From NCBI RefSeq assembly GCF_900636545.1, contig NZ_LR134290.1:3658001-3722000 (forward strand): a DNA stretch of 64,000 nt. The letters are read 5' to 3'. This DNA is from Pseudomonas mendocina. Its GTDB lineage: Bacteria; Pseudomonadota; Gammaproteobacteria; Pseudomonadales; Pseudomonadaceae. Under the pieces are notes generated by a model. That model saw nothing but the letters and a program-made list of their open reading frames with translations, made no database searches and was not told where the DNA came from. How positions within the stretch are numbered: position 1 is the stretch's first letter; each line of letters starts with the position of its first letter. The translations under genes and the position numbers were made by a program. Positions 17,019 through 26,032 of the stretch are shown here, one piece after another.

Positions 17019-17987
17019 TCAGGTATCGAGATGGCCAGCGAGAAACTGCTGCAGGCGACGCTGCATCAAACGCCCCTCGTTGCCCAGGCAGGCGATGGGC
17101 GAGCCGACAAGACTCTCCTCGGCCAGATCGGCACTGTCACCAGCAAGCAACACCGGGCACTCCAGACCGAGCGCCAGGCGCACCAACTGCCGCGGGAACT
17201 CCTCGCCTGGCGGCTGATTGCTGAAGAACACCAGCGCTTGCGGCTGCATCCGCTCACAGACCAGGGCCAGGTCGGTCATCGGCACCCCCGGCCCCATCAC
17301 CGTCACCTCGATGTCCTGGCTGCCGAGCAGCAAGGCCGCAACCAGCAATTCGAGCTCGCGACAGTGGCTAGGCAGTGCCACGAGAAGCACACGGTCGCGG
17401 GACTCGCCGCGCCCCAACTGCAAACGCTGCCAGCAGCGCCCACGCAGGAAGCCATCGAGCATCAACCACTCGCCACGCTGGCCCACCTCATCCTGACGCA
17501 GCAACAGCTCCTGCCACACGGGCATGAGAATGTCCTGAAACACCACCGGCAGTGGATAACAAGAGAAAATCTGCCCGTACAGGCGTTCGAGACGAGGCTC
17601 GTCAAAGTTCTGCAGCGCGCTGCGCAGCTGATCCTGCCACTGACTCCAGTCGTCACTGCTGACTTCGTCGTAAGCCGGTGTGGCGGCACTGCGACTGCTG
17701 GCGCTCTTGGCCAGAATCGAGCCGACCTTGCTGACTGCCACGCCGCGCTCTATCCACGCCAGGATGCTGCGCACCGCGTCGATGTCAGCCTGAGAATAGA
17801 GACGATGACCGCTGTCCGTCCGCGTCGGCTGGATCAGGCCGTAACGCCGCTCCCAGGCACGCAGGGTGACCGGATTGACGCCTGTAAGACGGGAAACCTC
17901 ACGAATGGGGAACAACTCTTCCTGTTTCAAAGCACTGGACGCAAGCGATGTGACGGAGGCAAGTTCAGGCATGGCTTCGGGCATCAC
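17019..17987 (-). CDS. MerR-family regulator, class II LitR/CarH-like (PplR type)
   Basis: 322 residues. MerR HTH about 26-95 (FPIREVSRLTGVNPVTLRAWERRYGLIQPTR, then GHRLYSQADIDAVR) followed by a helical cap and a cobalamin-binding-like Rossmann domain. The cap motif where B12 forms have Glu-His reads GEWLMLDG, so one histidine expected for AdoCbl contact is absent, as expected for class II LitR that work without B12. In P. putida such proteins (PplR) bind light-inducible promoters and depend on short LOV proteins; the adjacent LOV gene supports that role. Divergent from an ABM-domain gene. Confidence 0.87.
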   Translation of the reverse strand: MMPEAMPELASVTSLASSALKQEELFPIREVSRLTGVNPVTLRAWERRYGLIQPTRTDSGHRLYSQADIDAVRSILAWIERGVAVSKVGSILAKSASSRSAATPAYDEVSSDDWSQWQDQLRSALQNFDEPRLERLYGQIFSCYPLPVVFQDILMPVWQELLLRQDEVGQRGEWLMLDGFLRGRCWQRLQLGRGESRDRVLLVALPSHCRELELLVAALLLGSQDIEVTVMGPGVPMTDLALVCERMQPQALVFFSNQPPGEEFPRQLVRLALGLECPVLLAGDSADLAEESLVGSPIACLGNEGRLMQRRLQQFLAGHLDT

Positions 17988-18365
17988 GGCAATGAATTAA
18001 GAGGGCATTGTAACCTAGCATCGGCAGGCTGACATTGTGCAAAAATTATACAAGACAAGCCAATGCATAATTGTCCGCAGCATAGTCCCCCTTCATTACC
18101 GTGGCGACTCCCCCATACACAGCTCGCCCAAGGGTTGCACCATCACGACCGACCGCCCTCATTTGGCGCCTCTACGCCCTCTGAAGGGGCGCCGCGCTGC
18201 CGCAGCGACTGCCTCTGTTCGAGCCAAATGTCCAGCATCAGGCGGGGCTGGCTAATTTTGCTAAAACGGGAATAATCCTTGCTGCTTTCCCATCGAGCAC
18301 ACCACCCCGTGTTCGATTACGCCAATGCCACACCCCGGCTGACGGCACACTCGAGGAGATACACA
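17988..18365. other. Divergent control region litR / ABM gene
   Basis: 378 bp with no coding frame. Besides the operator-like repeats, it holds GAGGAGAT at 18353-18360 as the ribosome site for the ABM gene. Nothing else recognised. Confidence 0.6.
18036..18069. promoter_or_regulatory. Candidate LitR/PplR operator region
   Basis: TGTGCA at 18036-18041, TATACA at 18047-18052 and TGCATA at 18064-18069 lie 50-80 bp upstream of the litR start and on the shared divergent side of the ABM gene. TATACA and TGCATA are 11 bases apart, close to the known PplR direct repeat T(G/A)TACA-N12-TGTA(C/T)A but not exact. The position fits self-regulation. Confidence 0.45.
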
Positions 18366-18932
18366 ATGTCCCCCGTTACTCTGATGGTGGCGCGCCGCGT
18401 CGCCAATGGTCGTTATCACGACTTCATCGCCTGGCTGCGTGAAGGCGAACACCTGGCCACCGACTTTCCTGGCTATCTCGGCTCCGGCGTACTGGCACCG
18501 CCCGCTGGCGACGATGAATTTCAGATCGTGTTCCGTTTCAGCGATGAACAGACCATGTCCTCCTGGGAGCATTCCGCTTCACGTCAGGCCTGGCTCCAGC
18601 GCGGCGCAGGACTTTTCGCTCAACCTCAGGAAAAACGCGCTGTGGGCCTCGACGCATGGTTCGGCAGCGCCCACCGGCAACCGCCACGCTGGAAACAGAG
18701 CGTAGCGATCTGGCTGGCGTTCTTTCCGGTTTCCCTGGCTTTTAATCTGCTACTCGGCCCCTGGCTCGCCGACCTGCCGCTGGTAACCCGCGTACTGCTG
18801 TCGACCCTGGCCCTGACGCCACTGATGACCTACCTGTTCATCCCCCTTTCCACCCGCTTGCTGGAACCCTGGCTGCAAGGCAACGGTCCGCAGCGCCTGG
18901 GCAGACGGGCTGCCAGCATCGGCAAATCCTGA
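18366..18932 (+). CDS. ABM-domain protein with C-terminal membrane segments
   Basis: 188 residues. Residues 1-95 look like an antibiotic-biosynthesis-monooxygenase (ABM) dimeric alpha/beta barrel (PVTLMVARRVANGRYHDFIAWL ... FRFSDEQTMSSWEHSASR). Two hydrophobic helices follow at about 115-138 and 143-166. Start at 18366 has GAGGAGAT upstream. Proteins of this layout are common but uncharacterised; its position opposite LitR makes it a light-regulon candidate. Confidence 0.75.
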   Translation: MSPVTLMVARRVANGRYHDFIAWLREGEHLATDFPGYLGSGVLAPPAGDDEFQIVFRFSDEQTMSSWEHSASRQAWLQRGAGLFAQPQEKRAVGLDAWFGSAHRQPPRWKQSVAIWLAFFPVSLAFNLLLGPWLADLPLVTRVLLSTLALTPLMTYLFIPLSTRLLEPWLQGNGPQRLGRRAASIGKS

Positions 18933-18949
18933 CAGCACCCTTCTCTCCC

Positions 18950-18974
18950 ATCGGCCAGCCTCGCGCTGGCCGAT
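18950..18974 (+). terminator. Terminator-like hairpin
   Basis: ATCGGCCAGC / GCTGGCCGAT perfect 10-base stem, CTCGC loop, then TTCCCT, 17 bp after the ABM gene stop. Confidence 0.7.
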
Positions 18975-18979
18975 TTCCC

Positions 18980-19033
18980 TATACAAGCCAGCACAACCTA
19001 TACAAAAACATAAGTTCGTACAGGTAAAGTACA
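18980..19033 (+). promoter_or_regulatory. Array of LitR/PplR-like boxes upstream of folM
   Basis: TATACA at 18980-18985 and 18999-19004, CGTACA at 19017-19022 and AGTACA at 19028-19033. The pair at 18999 and 19017 has exactly 12 bases between, matching the PplR consensus T(G/A)TACA-N12-TGTA(C/T)A with one mismatch. Four boxes in 54 bp is well above chance for this GC-rich DNA. Confidence 0.6.
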
Positions 19034-19131
19034 GAAGCACTCTCCCCATCCGTCTCAGTAAAAATCCTTATCACTCAGGCAAATAGGCATATTCACCAAG
19101 CCTGATAGCAAAACCACATGACACACATGGT

Positions 19132-19155
19132 TGTACAACCTGCGGCTCTGGTATA
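19132..19155 (+). promoter_or_regulatory. LitR/PplR-like direct repeat at folM promoter
   Basis: TGTACA at 19132-19137, 12 bases, then GGTATA at 19150-19155: the PplR direct-repeat consensus with one mismatch. TTGTAC at 19131 and TATAGC at 19152 could also be -35 and -10 elements, so the operator may overlap the promoter. Lies about 95 bp before the folM start. Confidence 0.6.
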
Positions 19156-19249
19156 GCTTTATCCTCGGTCTGGTGAATACCGCCTGCCACTGGTCAGGTA
19201 TCCCGAGGCGGTACGAACCAGACCTCCATTTCATTCTCACGAGTCACAC

Positions 19250-19960
19250 ATGAGCGCTGCCAGCTTCCCCATCCTGATCACCGGCGCCGGCCAGAGGGTA
19301 GGTCTGTATTGCGCCGAGCGCCTGCTCGACGAAGGCCAGTCGGTGATCGTCAGCTACCGCCAGGAACGCGACGGCATCGCGCGTCTGCGTGAGCGCGGCG
19401 CCATCGCTCTACAAGCCGATTTCAGCGACGAGGCCAGCATTATGTCCTTCATCGACAGCCTCAAGGCGCAATGCAGCGGCCTGCGCGCGATCGTGCACAA
19501 CGCCTCAGATTGGCTGGCCGAAACACCCGGCGAAGAAGCCGAGGCCTTCCGCCAGCTATTCAACGTGCACATGCTTGCGCCTTACCTGATCAATCTGCAT
19601 TGCAGCGACCTGCTGCTGCAGTCGACACCGGCCGACATCGTTCACGTCAGTGATGATGTGGTGCGCAAGGGCAGCGCCAATCGCCCTGCCTATTGCGCCA
19701 GCAAGGCCGGCCTGGAGAGCCTGACGCTTTCCTTCGCCGCGCGCCTGGCACCGCGTATCAAGGTCAACGCCATCGCGCCGGCGCTGCTGATGTTCAACGA
19801 AGGTGATGATGAGGCCTACCGAACCAAGGCTTTGGCCAAATCGGCGCTGGGCATAGAACCCGGCCCGCACGCCTTCTACCAGAGTTTGCGCTATCTGCTG
19901 GACAACCCCTACGTAACCGGAACCACCCTTACCCTCAACGGCGGCCGCCACCTCAAGTGA
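19250..19960 (+). CDS. folM: FolM-type dihydromonapterin reductase (SDR)
   Basis: 236 residues. SDR with the FolM-style nucleotide loop [15 protein letters not shown] near 10-24, NASDW near 88-92 and active-site YCASK near 145-149; ending [13 protein letters not shown]. FolM reduces dihydromonapterin to tetrahydromonapterin, the pterin cofactor used by Pseudomonas phenylalanine hydroxylase. Followed after 22 bp by folE and then folX, the classic monapterin operon. Upstream LitR-like boxes suggest light control of the operon. Confidence 0.9.
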   Translation: MSAASFPILITGAGQRVGLYCAERLLDEGQSVIVSYRQERDGIARLRERGAIALQADFSDEASIMSFIDSLKAQCSGLRAIVHNASDWLAETPGEEAEAFRQLFNVHMLAPYLINLHCSDLLLQSTPADIVHVSDDVVRKGSANRPAYCASKAGLESLTLSFAARLAPRIKVNAIAPALLMFNEGDDEAYRTKALAKSALGIEPGPHAFYQSLRYLLDNPYVTGTTLTLNGGRHLK

Positions 19961-19982
19961 GGCGACTGTCCAGGACACTGCC

Positions 19983-20543
19983 ATGAGCCAACCTCTTTCC
20001 CAGCAATACCGTGAAATTCTCGTAGGCCTCGGTGAAAACCCCGAGCGCGAGGGCCTTCTCGACACACCGAAACGCGCCGCCAAGGCCATGCAGTACCTTT
20101 GCCACGGCTACCAGCAGTCACTGGAGGAAATCGTCAACGGCGCGCTGTTCGAGTCCGACAACGACGAGATGGTGATCGTCAAGGACATCGAACTGTACTC
20201 GCTGTGCGAGCACCACCTGCTGCCCTTCATCGGCAAGGCCCACGTCGCCTACATCCCCACCGGCAAGGTGCTGGGGCTGTCCAAGGTAGCGCGCATCGTC
20301 GACATGTATGCACGCCGCCTGCAGATCCAGGAGAACCTCACCAAGCAGATCGCCGACGCGATCCAGAAGGTGACCAACGCCGCTGGCGTCGCCGTGGTGA
20401 TCGAGGCCAAGCACATGTGCATGATGATGCGCGGCGTCGAGAAACAGAACTCGGTGATGAGCAGCTCGGTGATGCTTGGCGCATTCCGCGAGTCCTGCAA
20501 CACTCGCCATGAATTCCTGCAATTGATCGGACGGAACAACTAA
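19983..20543 (+). CDS. folE: GTP cyclohydrolase I FolE
   Basis: 186 residues. Zinc ligands Cys75 and His78 (LCEHHLLPF) and Cys146 (KHMCMMMRG), the core [18 protein letters not shown] and the C-terminal NTRHEFL. Converts GTP to 7,8-dihydroneopterin triphosphate, the substrate of FolX in the next gene. In P. putida a folE gene is among the light-inducible genes. Overlaps folX by one base (TAATG). Confidence 0.96.
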   Translation: MSQPLSQQYREILVGLGENPEREGLLDTPKRAAKAMQYLCHGYQQSLEEIVNGALFESDNDEMVIVKDIELYSLCEHHLLPFIGKAHVAYIPTGKVLGLSKVARIVDMYARRLQIQENLTKQIADAIQKVTNAAGVAVVIEAKHMCMMMRGVEKQNSVMSSSVMLGAFRESCNTRHEFLQLIGRNN

Positions 20544-20914
20544 TGCCGCGACTGGAACCCGGAATGGCGCGCATCCGCGTCAAGGACCTGCGCCTGCGCA
20601 CCTACATCGGCATCAAGGAAGAGGAGATCAACAACAAGCAGGACGTGCTGATCAACCTGACCATCCTCTACCCGGCGGTCGACGCCGTGCAGGTCAACGA
20701 CATCGAGCACGCCCTGAACTATCGCACCATCACCAAGGCGATCATCGCCCACGTGGAGGGCAACCGTTTCGCCCTGCTCGAACGCCTGACCCAGGAAATC
20801 CTCGACCTGGTCATGGCTCACCAGGCCGTGCGTTACGCCGAAGTCGAAGTGGACAAGCCGCACGCCCTGCGTTTCGCCGAGTCGGTATCGATCACCCTCG
20901 CTGGCCATCGCTGA
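20543..20914 (+). CDS. folX: Dihydroneopterin triphosphate 2'-epimerase FolX
   Basis: 123 residues, tunnelling-fold relative of Fol[30 protein letters not shown] at 11-39 and the Glu/Lys active-site region [16 protein letters not shown] near 101-116. The extended N-terminus and KPHALRF motif fit FolX rather than FolB. It epimerises dihydroneopterin triphosphate to dihydromonapterin triphosphate, feeding FolM. Confidence 0.93.
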   Translation: MPRLEPGMARIRVKDLRLRTYIGIKEEEINNKQDVLINLTILYPAVDAVQVNDIEHALNYRTITKAIIAHVEGNRFALLERLTQEILDLVMAHQAVRYAEVEVDKPHALRFAESVSITLAGHR

Positions 20915-20988
20915 CGGCCTGGCCTGGCGGCTTGTCGCTCGCCAGCGACGCTCTTATCATCGCCGCCATCATCCCCGGAGAGCCCACC

Positions 20989-21278
<290 letters not shown>

Positions 21279-21282
<4 letters not shown>

Positions 21283-21620
21283 CCGCCCTGAACGAACTGC
21301 GCAGCCGCCTGCAGCAGGACGATTACGCCTTCAGTGAAACCCTGGCCTTCGTTGCCGAGCACTATGACTATCAGCCCAGCGCCTTCCGCAATGGCGACGT
21401 GGAAAACGCCGCGGGCCAGAACGAAGGCTCCTGCAAGACCCTGGGCCTTGCGTTGCTGGAAGGCTTGAGCACGGACGAGGCGCTGCGCGCCTTTGGCGAA
21501 CACTACCGTAGCGTGCTGGCGACGCCGCAAGGCAGCGATCACGGCAACATTCGTGCATTGATGGCCCACGGCCTGGAAGGCGTGAAGTTCGAGCAGCAAC
21601 CGCTCAAGCGTAAAGCCTGA
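21279..21620 (+). CDS. HopJ-family protein
   Basis: 113 residues matching the HopJ family (YAFSETLAFVAEHYDYQPSAFRNGD, ENAAGQNEGSCKTLGLALLEGLS, HGNIRALMAHG). Although named after a type III effector, HopJ proteins occur widely in bacteria without such a system and no secretion genes are nearby. Overlap with DUF1244 suggests a shared basic role. Confidence 0.9.
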
Positions 21621-21645
21621 ACCTATAGCGCAAAAACGTGCGCAA

Positions 21646-21665
21646 CTGTCAGCAATAGCTGACAG
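21646..21665 (+). terminator. Hairpin after HopJ gene
   Basis: CTGTCAGC-AATA-GCTGACAG, perfect 8-base stem 25 bp after the HopJ stop; no T-run follows, so terminator function is tentative. Confidence 0.45.
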
Positions 21666-21780
21666 ACATCACATTGACATCACTTTATGCTACGCGCCTA
21701 CAACCCAATGAACACGAGGGAACGTGTTCTGCGCGCAGTCGCCCTTCCCTCCTGTTTCGCATCCGGCATGGAGTCGAGCG

Positions 21781-22368
21781 ATGCAGCAGACCTTGGTCTG
21801 GAAACCCAGGCAAACCCCCGGCGTGGAAACGCTGCGTCTGAGTCGGGATGCCAATGGCATTCACGCCACCAGCCACCTGATGCAGGTCATCAAGGGCAAC
21901 AGCATCGTTGCCAACTACCTGATCGATTGCGACGCGCGCTGGCGCTTCCGCCGCCTCTGGCTCAAGGTCGACAACCACGGCCAGCGCAACCTCTGCCTGC
22001 AGCGTGACCTGCGCGGCAACTGGCTGCTCAATGGCGAGCTGCGCCCCGAATTGCAGCGATGCCAGCACGTCATGCTGTCCGCCTCGCCCTTCACCCATAC
22101 GCCCCTGCTACAGCGTAGCGCCCTGGAAACCGGGCAAAGCGACGAAATCAAGGTCGCCTACATCGACCTGCTCAGTCTCAAGGTGGAGCCACGCCAGCAA
22201 CATTATCAGTGCTTGCAGCGCCGCGCCGGAGAGCACCTCTACCGCAGTCAGGCCGAAGGCCATGCACAGGAAGAGCTGAGCGTCGACGACCAGGCACAGC
22301 TGCTCAACGCCAACGAGCAATACCTGCGCCTGAGCCAACGAGAGCTGAAAGTCAGCACGCTGGTGTAG
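21781..22368 (+). CDS. Putative glycolipid-binding (DUF1089) protein
   Basis: 195 residues starting MQQTLVWKPRQTPGVETLRL. The pattern HLMQVIKGNSIVANYLIDCDARWRFRRLWLKV and NGELRPELQRCQHVMLSASPFTHTPLLQR fits the putative glycolipid-binding family. The ATG at 21781 is where the family starts; the longer frame upstream is rejected. Cytoplasmic, no signal peptide. Exact role not established. Confidence 0.82.
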   Translation: MQQTLVWKPRQTPGVETLRLSRDANGIHATSHLMQVIKGNSIVANYLIDCDARWRFRRLWLKVDNHGQRNLCLQRDLRGNWLLNGELRPELQRCQHVMLSASPFTHTPLLQRSALETGQSDEIKVAYIDLLSLKVEPRQQHYQCLQRRAGEHLYRSQAEGHAQEELSVDDQAQLLNANEQYLRLSQRELKVSTLV

Positions 22369-22472
22369 AGGCTTCCACCGCCCGCCCTGATAGGGTGCGC
22401 CATGTGCACCAGGCAGGCTTTGCGGTATGCCCGGCGCGTACAGCGCTCCTACACAGGCAAAGCCCACGACAC

Positions 22473-22802
22473 TCAGATAGGCAACTGCCCGAACGCCCAG
22501 CGCAGCAGGAAGAACACCAGCAGCCCACCGCCAATGGTCGCCAGCAGGTGCCGCGTGAACGCGGCGATGGCAATGGCAGCGACGCCCGCCAGCAGATAAG
22601 CGTTGTTCCAGGTCAGCGCCCAATGCTGCCCGTCCGGCAGCAACATGCCGGGCACAACGATGGCCGTGAGCACGGCCGTCGGCACGTAGTGCAGCCCCTG
22701 CCTGACCAAGGGCGGAAAGCGCAGATCGGGAAAAGCGAACAGGCTGTAACGGGTAACGAAGGTGATCGCCAGCATGCCCAGGATCAGCAACCAGATATCC
22801 AT
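22473..22802 (-). CDS. azlD: AzlD branched-chain amino acid export subunit
   Basis: 109 residues, four hydrophobic helices, with the AzlD features ILGMLAITFVTRYSLF near 7-22 and LRFPPLVRQGLHYVPTAVLTAIVVPGML near 27-54. Partner of AzlC in an exporter. The start codon overlaps the AzlC stop by one base (TGATG). Confidence 0.92.
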   Translation of the reverse strand: MDIWLLILGMLAITFVTRYSLFAFPDLRFPPLVRQGLHYVPTAVLTAIVVPGMLLPDGQHWALTWNNAYLLAGVAAIAIAAFTRHLLATIGGGLLVFFLLRWAFGQLPI

Positions 22803-23512
22803 CAGGCCAACTCCTCCTGCAGTGCCGGCCTGCGCCGCTCCAACCACACACCGATGACGATGCCGCTGGCTGCAGCCGCCATCAAGCCGAGCTTGTAAGG
22901 CAGGTCATGACACGCCAACGCCACGGCGCCTGCCACCAGGGCCGCGGCCACCTGCGGCTGGTTGCGCAGCATGGGCACGACGATGCCGATGAAAGTCGCC
23001 AGCATGGCGAAGTCCAACCCCCACTCGCCGATGTTTGGCACTGCCTGACCGAACAGCACGCCTACCAAAGTGCACAGCTGCCAGTTGCAGTACATGGCCA
23101 ACGCCGCGCCGAGAAAATACCAGTGACGGAAAGCGCCCTTGTCGCCCCGCGCATAGCGCTGCACCACCACCGCGTAGGCCTCGTCGGTCAGACCGAAGGC
23201 CAATGGCACGCGCCAGCGCTTGGGCAGGTGGCGCACGTGGGGCTGTATACTGGCGCTGTACAGGGCATGGCGCAGATTGACCACAAAGGTGGTCAACAGC
23301 ACCACGGCGATGCCAGCGCCACCAGCCAACAGGCTGATGGCGATGAACTGTGCAGAGCCGGCGAACACCAGCGCGGACATACCCAGCGTTTGCCAGGGAT
23401 CGAGCCCCGCAGCGCCAGCCAGGCTGCCGAAGATGATGCCGAAGGGAATGGCGCCGAGCAGCATCGGCAGCATATCGCGGGCGCCTTGGGTGAATTCGTG
23501 ATGACGTGACAT
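22802..23512 (-). CDS. azlC: AzlC family branched-chain amino acid permease
   Basis: 236 residues with about seven helices and the AzlC signature near the N-terminus (GAIPFGIIFGSLAGAAGL, then FAGSAQFIA). With AzlD it forms an inner-membrane exporter of branched-chain and other neutral amino acids. First gene of the two-gene operon. Confidence 0.93.
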   Translation of the reverse strand: MSRHHEFTQGARDMLPMLLGAIPFGIIFGSLAGAAGLDPWQTLGMSALVFAGSAQFIAISLLAGGAGIAVVLLTTFVVNLRHALYSASIQPHVRHLPKRWRVPLAFGLTDEAYAVVVQRYARGDKGAFRHWYFLGAALAMYCNWQLCTLVGVLFGQAVPNIGEWGLDFAMLATFIGIVVPMLRNQPQVAAALVAGAVALACHDLPYKLGLMAAAASGIVIGVWLERRRPALQEELA

Positions 23513-23997
23513 GGAACCTCCTGGTCCAGCGAGATTACCCGGGCGGTCTAAGCAGGTCTTGAACGTTCTTGCGCATAACCGCAGTGGGGTTGCGCGACAC
23601 GAAGCGGTGCCACGCTGTCGCGCTGGTAATACCCGGAAACAAACAGCAAAATGCCACTACCAAGGTCGCAGCGCATCTCGCAAAACTGTGTCCTACAATC
23701 GATCACAATGACCTCAATCTGACAGCACAGCCGGGGACCGGAGAAAAACCACGCTAGCTACACAAGGCAAGGCCCGAGCCTTCTCTCTATGAATACAAGC
23801 ACTGACCGCACTCGATCCCGAGTCGCGGTCCATACTCAGAATCAGCCAGCGACCCTCAGGCTGGCCCAGGAGAGCCATTCCAGCCGCCTAATCCCAGGCG
23901 GCTGGCGCAGGATGCAGCGTACAGGCCGCGGCCATTGCTCTTGCGTGCACTCGAGCGATTCCGTTCATGCCGACTAATGTTCATAGCAGGTGCACTT
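23513..23997. other. Long structured leader before chemoreceptor gene
   Basis: 485 bp without a gene. It contains three hairpins: AAGGC-CCGA-GCCTT near 23768, an imperfect GACCGC/GCGGTC stem at 23804-23830 enclosing ACTCG-ATCC-CGAGT, and CAGCCGCCT-AATCCC-AGGCGGCTG at 23881-23904. Ribosome site AGG at about 23988 serves the start at 23998. Confidence 0.5.
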
Positions 23998-25653
23998 ATG
24001 CCTTCCAATGCTGCTCGCTTTTCCACACGTAGCCTGCTTTACGCCAGCTATGCCTGTCTCCTGGCGCTGATGCTGCTGATTGCCGGAGTCTCGCTCTACA
24101 ACCTGGCGACCTCAGATCGAGAGTTTTCCACCTACATCAATGGCGTCGAGGCTCGTGCGAGACTGGCCAGCGCGGTCAGCGACGCGGTGAAGGACCGCGC
24201 CATCGTACTGCGCAACTTGGCGCTCAATAGCGCCCCCGCAGAACGTGCGCAGCAGCGCGAGTTCATCGCCGCCCATGAAAAGGATGTTGTCGACAGCATC
24301 GCAGCACTACGCCTGGCAATAAGCACGCATAGCGACGTTTCGGCCACGGGCCGTGAAATGCTCGCGCGCATCGAGCAAGTAGAGGCGCGCTATAGCCCTG
24401 TAGCTCATACCATTGCCGAGCAGCTGTTCGCCGGCAATGACACCGAGGCCATGCGCATGGTCAAGGAGCAATGCACGCCTCTGCTCGAAGAATTGACCAA
24501 GACCATCGACGAATACCTAATCCATACCACCGAGGTTGCCGACCAAAGGGTACTTGCCAACGAGGCACACTACCTGAAACAGCGCAACATGCTCATCCTA
24601 ATCACCGCGCTCAGTTTCATTCTCGCCGCCGTGCTGGGAAATCTGATCAGCCGTTACCTGCTCGGCGCCCTGGGTGCCGAACCAAGCGATCTCAACCGGA
24701 TCGCACAGCGCGTGGCCGAGGGTGACCTGCGCATCATGGAGAAGGCGGTAGACAGCGCCGAGAACAGCGTGCTCGCGGCGCTGTTACGTATGCAACAGAA
24801 CCTGCGCCAGGTCACACAGGGCATCGACCGTTCATCACGCACCGTCGCCCACTCCAGCCAGGAGCTGAGCGAATCGAGCCTGCGCAACGCCGAAAGCGTG
24901 GCCCACGCCCAACGCGAGGTGGAGCAGATCGTCACCGCTGTGCACGAAATGGCGGCGACCGTGCAGGACGTGGCGCGCAGCGCCGAGACTGCCGCCCAGG
25001 CCGCCAGTGAAGCCGACGATGCCGCCGTGCAAAGCCAGCTAAAGGCCAGCCAGGCAGTCAGCCTGATCGGCGAACTGGCCCAGGTAATCGATCATTCCAG
25101 TGAAGCCATGGGGCGCCTGAAGACCGAGAGCGGCAACATTGGCAGCGTGCTCGACGTGATCAAGGCGGTGGCCGACCAGACCAACCTGCTGGCACTCAAT
25201 GCCGCCATCGAGGCCGCTCGTGCTGGCGAGGCAGGGCGCGGCTTCGCCGTGGTCGCCGACGAAGTGCGCAGCCTGGCGCGCCGCACCCAGGAAGCGACGA
25301 CAGAAATCGAGGGTCTGATTGCCAGCCTGCAGAAGATCGCCGATGAGACCTCGCGCTACATGGAGCGCTGCCAGAGCTCCAGCTCGCAATCGGTTTCCGG
25401 CGTATCGGAAGCCGGTGAAGCGGTGGCGCGGATCGTCGCCATGATCGAGCGCATCAATGGCATGAACCAGCAAATCGCCACGGCAGCCGAACAACAGACC
25501 GCTGTGGCCGAGGAAATCAGCAGGGGCATCGTCTCGGTACGCGACAGCACGGAGCAATCCGCCTCGGCGTTCCAGCATGCGCAGCGGGAAAGCGAAAGCC
25601 TGGCCCGTACCAGCGTGGTGCTGCACGAGAACATCGCCCGCTTCCAGCTGTAA
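23998..25653 (+). CDS. Methyl-accepting chemotaxis protein with 4HB sensor
   Basis: 551 residues. TM1 about 13-35, a four-helix-bundle periplasmic sensor (about 36-195, Glu/Ala-rich helices), TM2 about 198-217, HAMP, then the signalling domain with hairpin tip [19 protein letters not shown]. Ends RFQL with no CheR-tethering pentapeptide. Start at 23998 gives the normal positive N-terminus before TM1. Ligand unknown; the sensor type is used for small organic acids and similar compounds in other bacteria. Confidence 0.9.
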   Translation: MPSNAARFSTRSLLYASYACLLALMLLIAGVSLYNLATSDREFSTYINGVEARARLASAVSDAVKDRAIVLRNLALNSAPAERAQQREFIAAHEKDVVDSIAALRLAISTHSDVSATGREMLARIEQVEARYSPVAHTIAEQLFAGNDTEAMRMVKEQCTPLLEELTKTIDEYLIHTTEVADQRVLANEAHYLKQRNMLILITALSFILAAVLGNLISRYLLGALGAEPSDLNRIAQRVAEGDLRIMEKAVDSAENSVLAALLRMQQNLRQVTQGIDRSSRTVAHSSQELSESSLRNAESVAHAQREVEQIVTAVHEMAATVQDVARSAETAAQAASEADDAAVQSQLKASQAVSLIGELAQVIDHSSEAMGRLKTESGNIGSVLDVIKAVADQTNLLALNAAIEAARAGEAGRGFAVVADEVRSLARRTQEATTEIEGLIASLQKIADETSRYMERCQSSSSQSVSGVSEAGEAVARIVAMIERINGMNQQIATAAEQQTAVAEEISRGIVSVRDSTEQSASAFQHAQRESESLARTSVVLHENIARFQL

Positions 25654-25661
25654 GGGCACCG

Positions 25662-25688
25662 GCCTGCGGCTCGTTGCGCGCCGCAGGC
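25662..25688 (+). terminator. Hairpin after chemoreceptor gene
   Basis: GCCTGCGG / CCGCAGGC stem (nine pairs with the next C-G) with an 11-base loop, nine bases after the stop; no T-run. Confidence 0.5.
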
Positions 25689-25998
25689 ATTACACCCATT
25701 AGCGTGGCTACAGGGCTGCGCCCTCGCCACCTCGCTCGTCGACAACCGCCTACCGTTTCGACAACGCCAATCGCGGCATTCGACCAACTGACGCGCAGCA
25801 TCGATAGCAGACGCAACAAGGAGGCAAGCCTCCGGTGTCGCGCCAAATAGATGGCGAGTGAGCGAACCAGTGGCTTGCCGGCGTAGGCGAACCGAGACGC
25901 GCCCGATCCTGAGCACCCAGCCCCGGCCCAATCCAGCACGCCGGGTACCCTGGCATCGCAACGCCGTTGACGGCTGGCCGAAACGCCAGCGTGAGAAT

Positions 25999-26023
25999 GG
26001 CGCCGCATGGTTCATGCGGCGCC
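25999..26023 (-). terminator. Hairpin terminator of minus-strand chemoreceptor
   Basis: GGCGCCGCATG-GTT-CATGCGGCGCC, perfect 11-base stem ten bases past the stop codon of the minus-strand gene. Very stable, weak T-tract. Confidence 0.65.
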
Positions 26024-26032
26024 GTTGCAAGG

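Larger units (their letters stand above)
25654..26032. other. Convergent gap between two chemoreceptor genes
   Basis: 379 bp with a hairpin at each end and no coding frame recognised in between. Confidence 0.5.
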
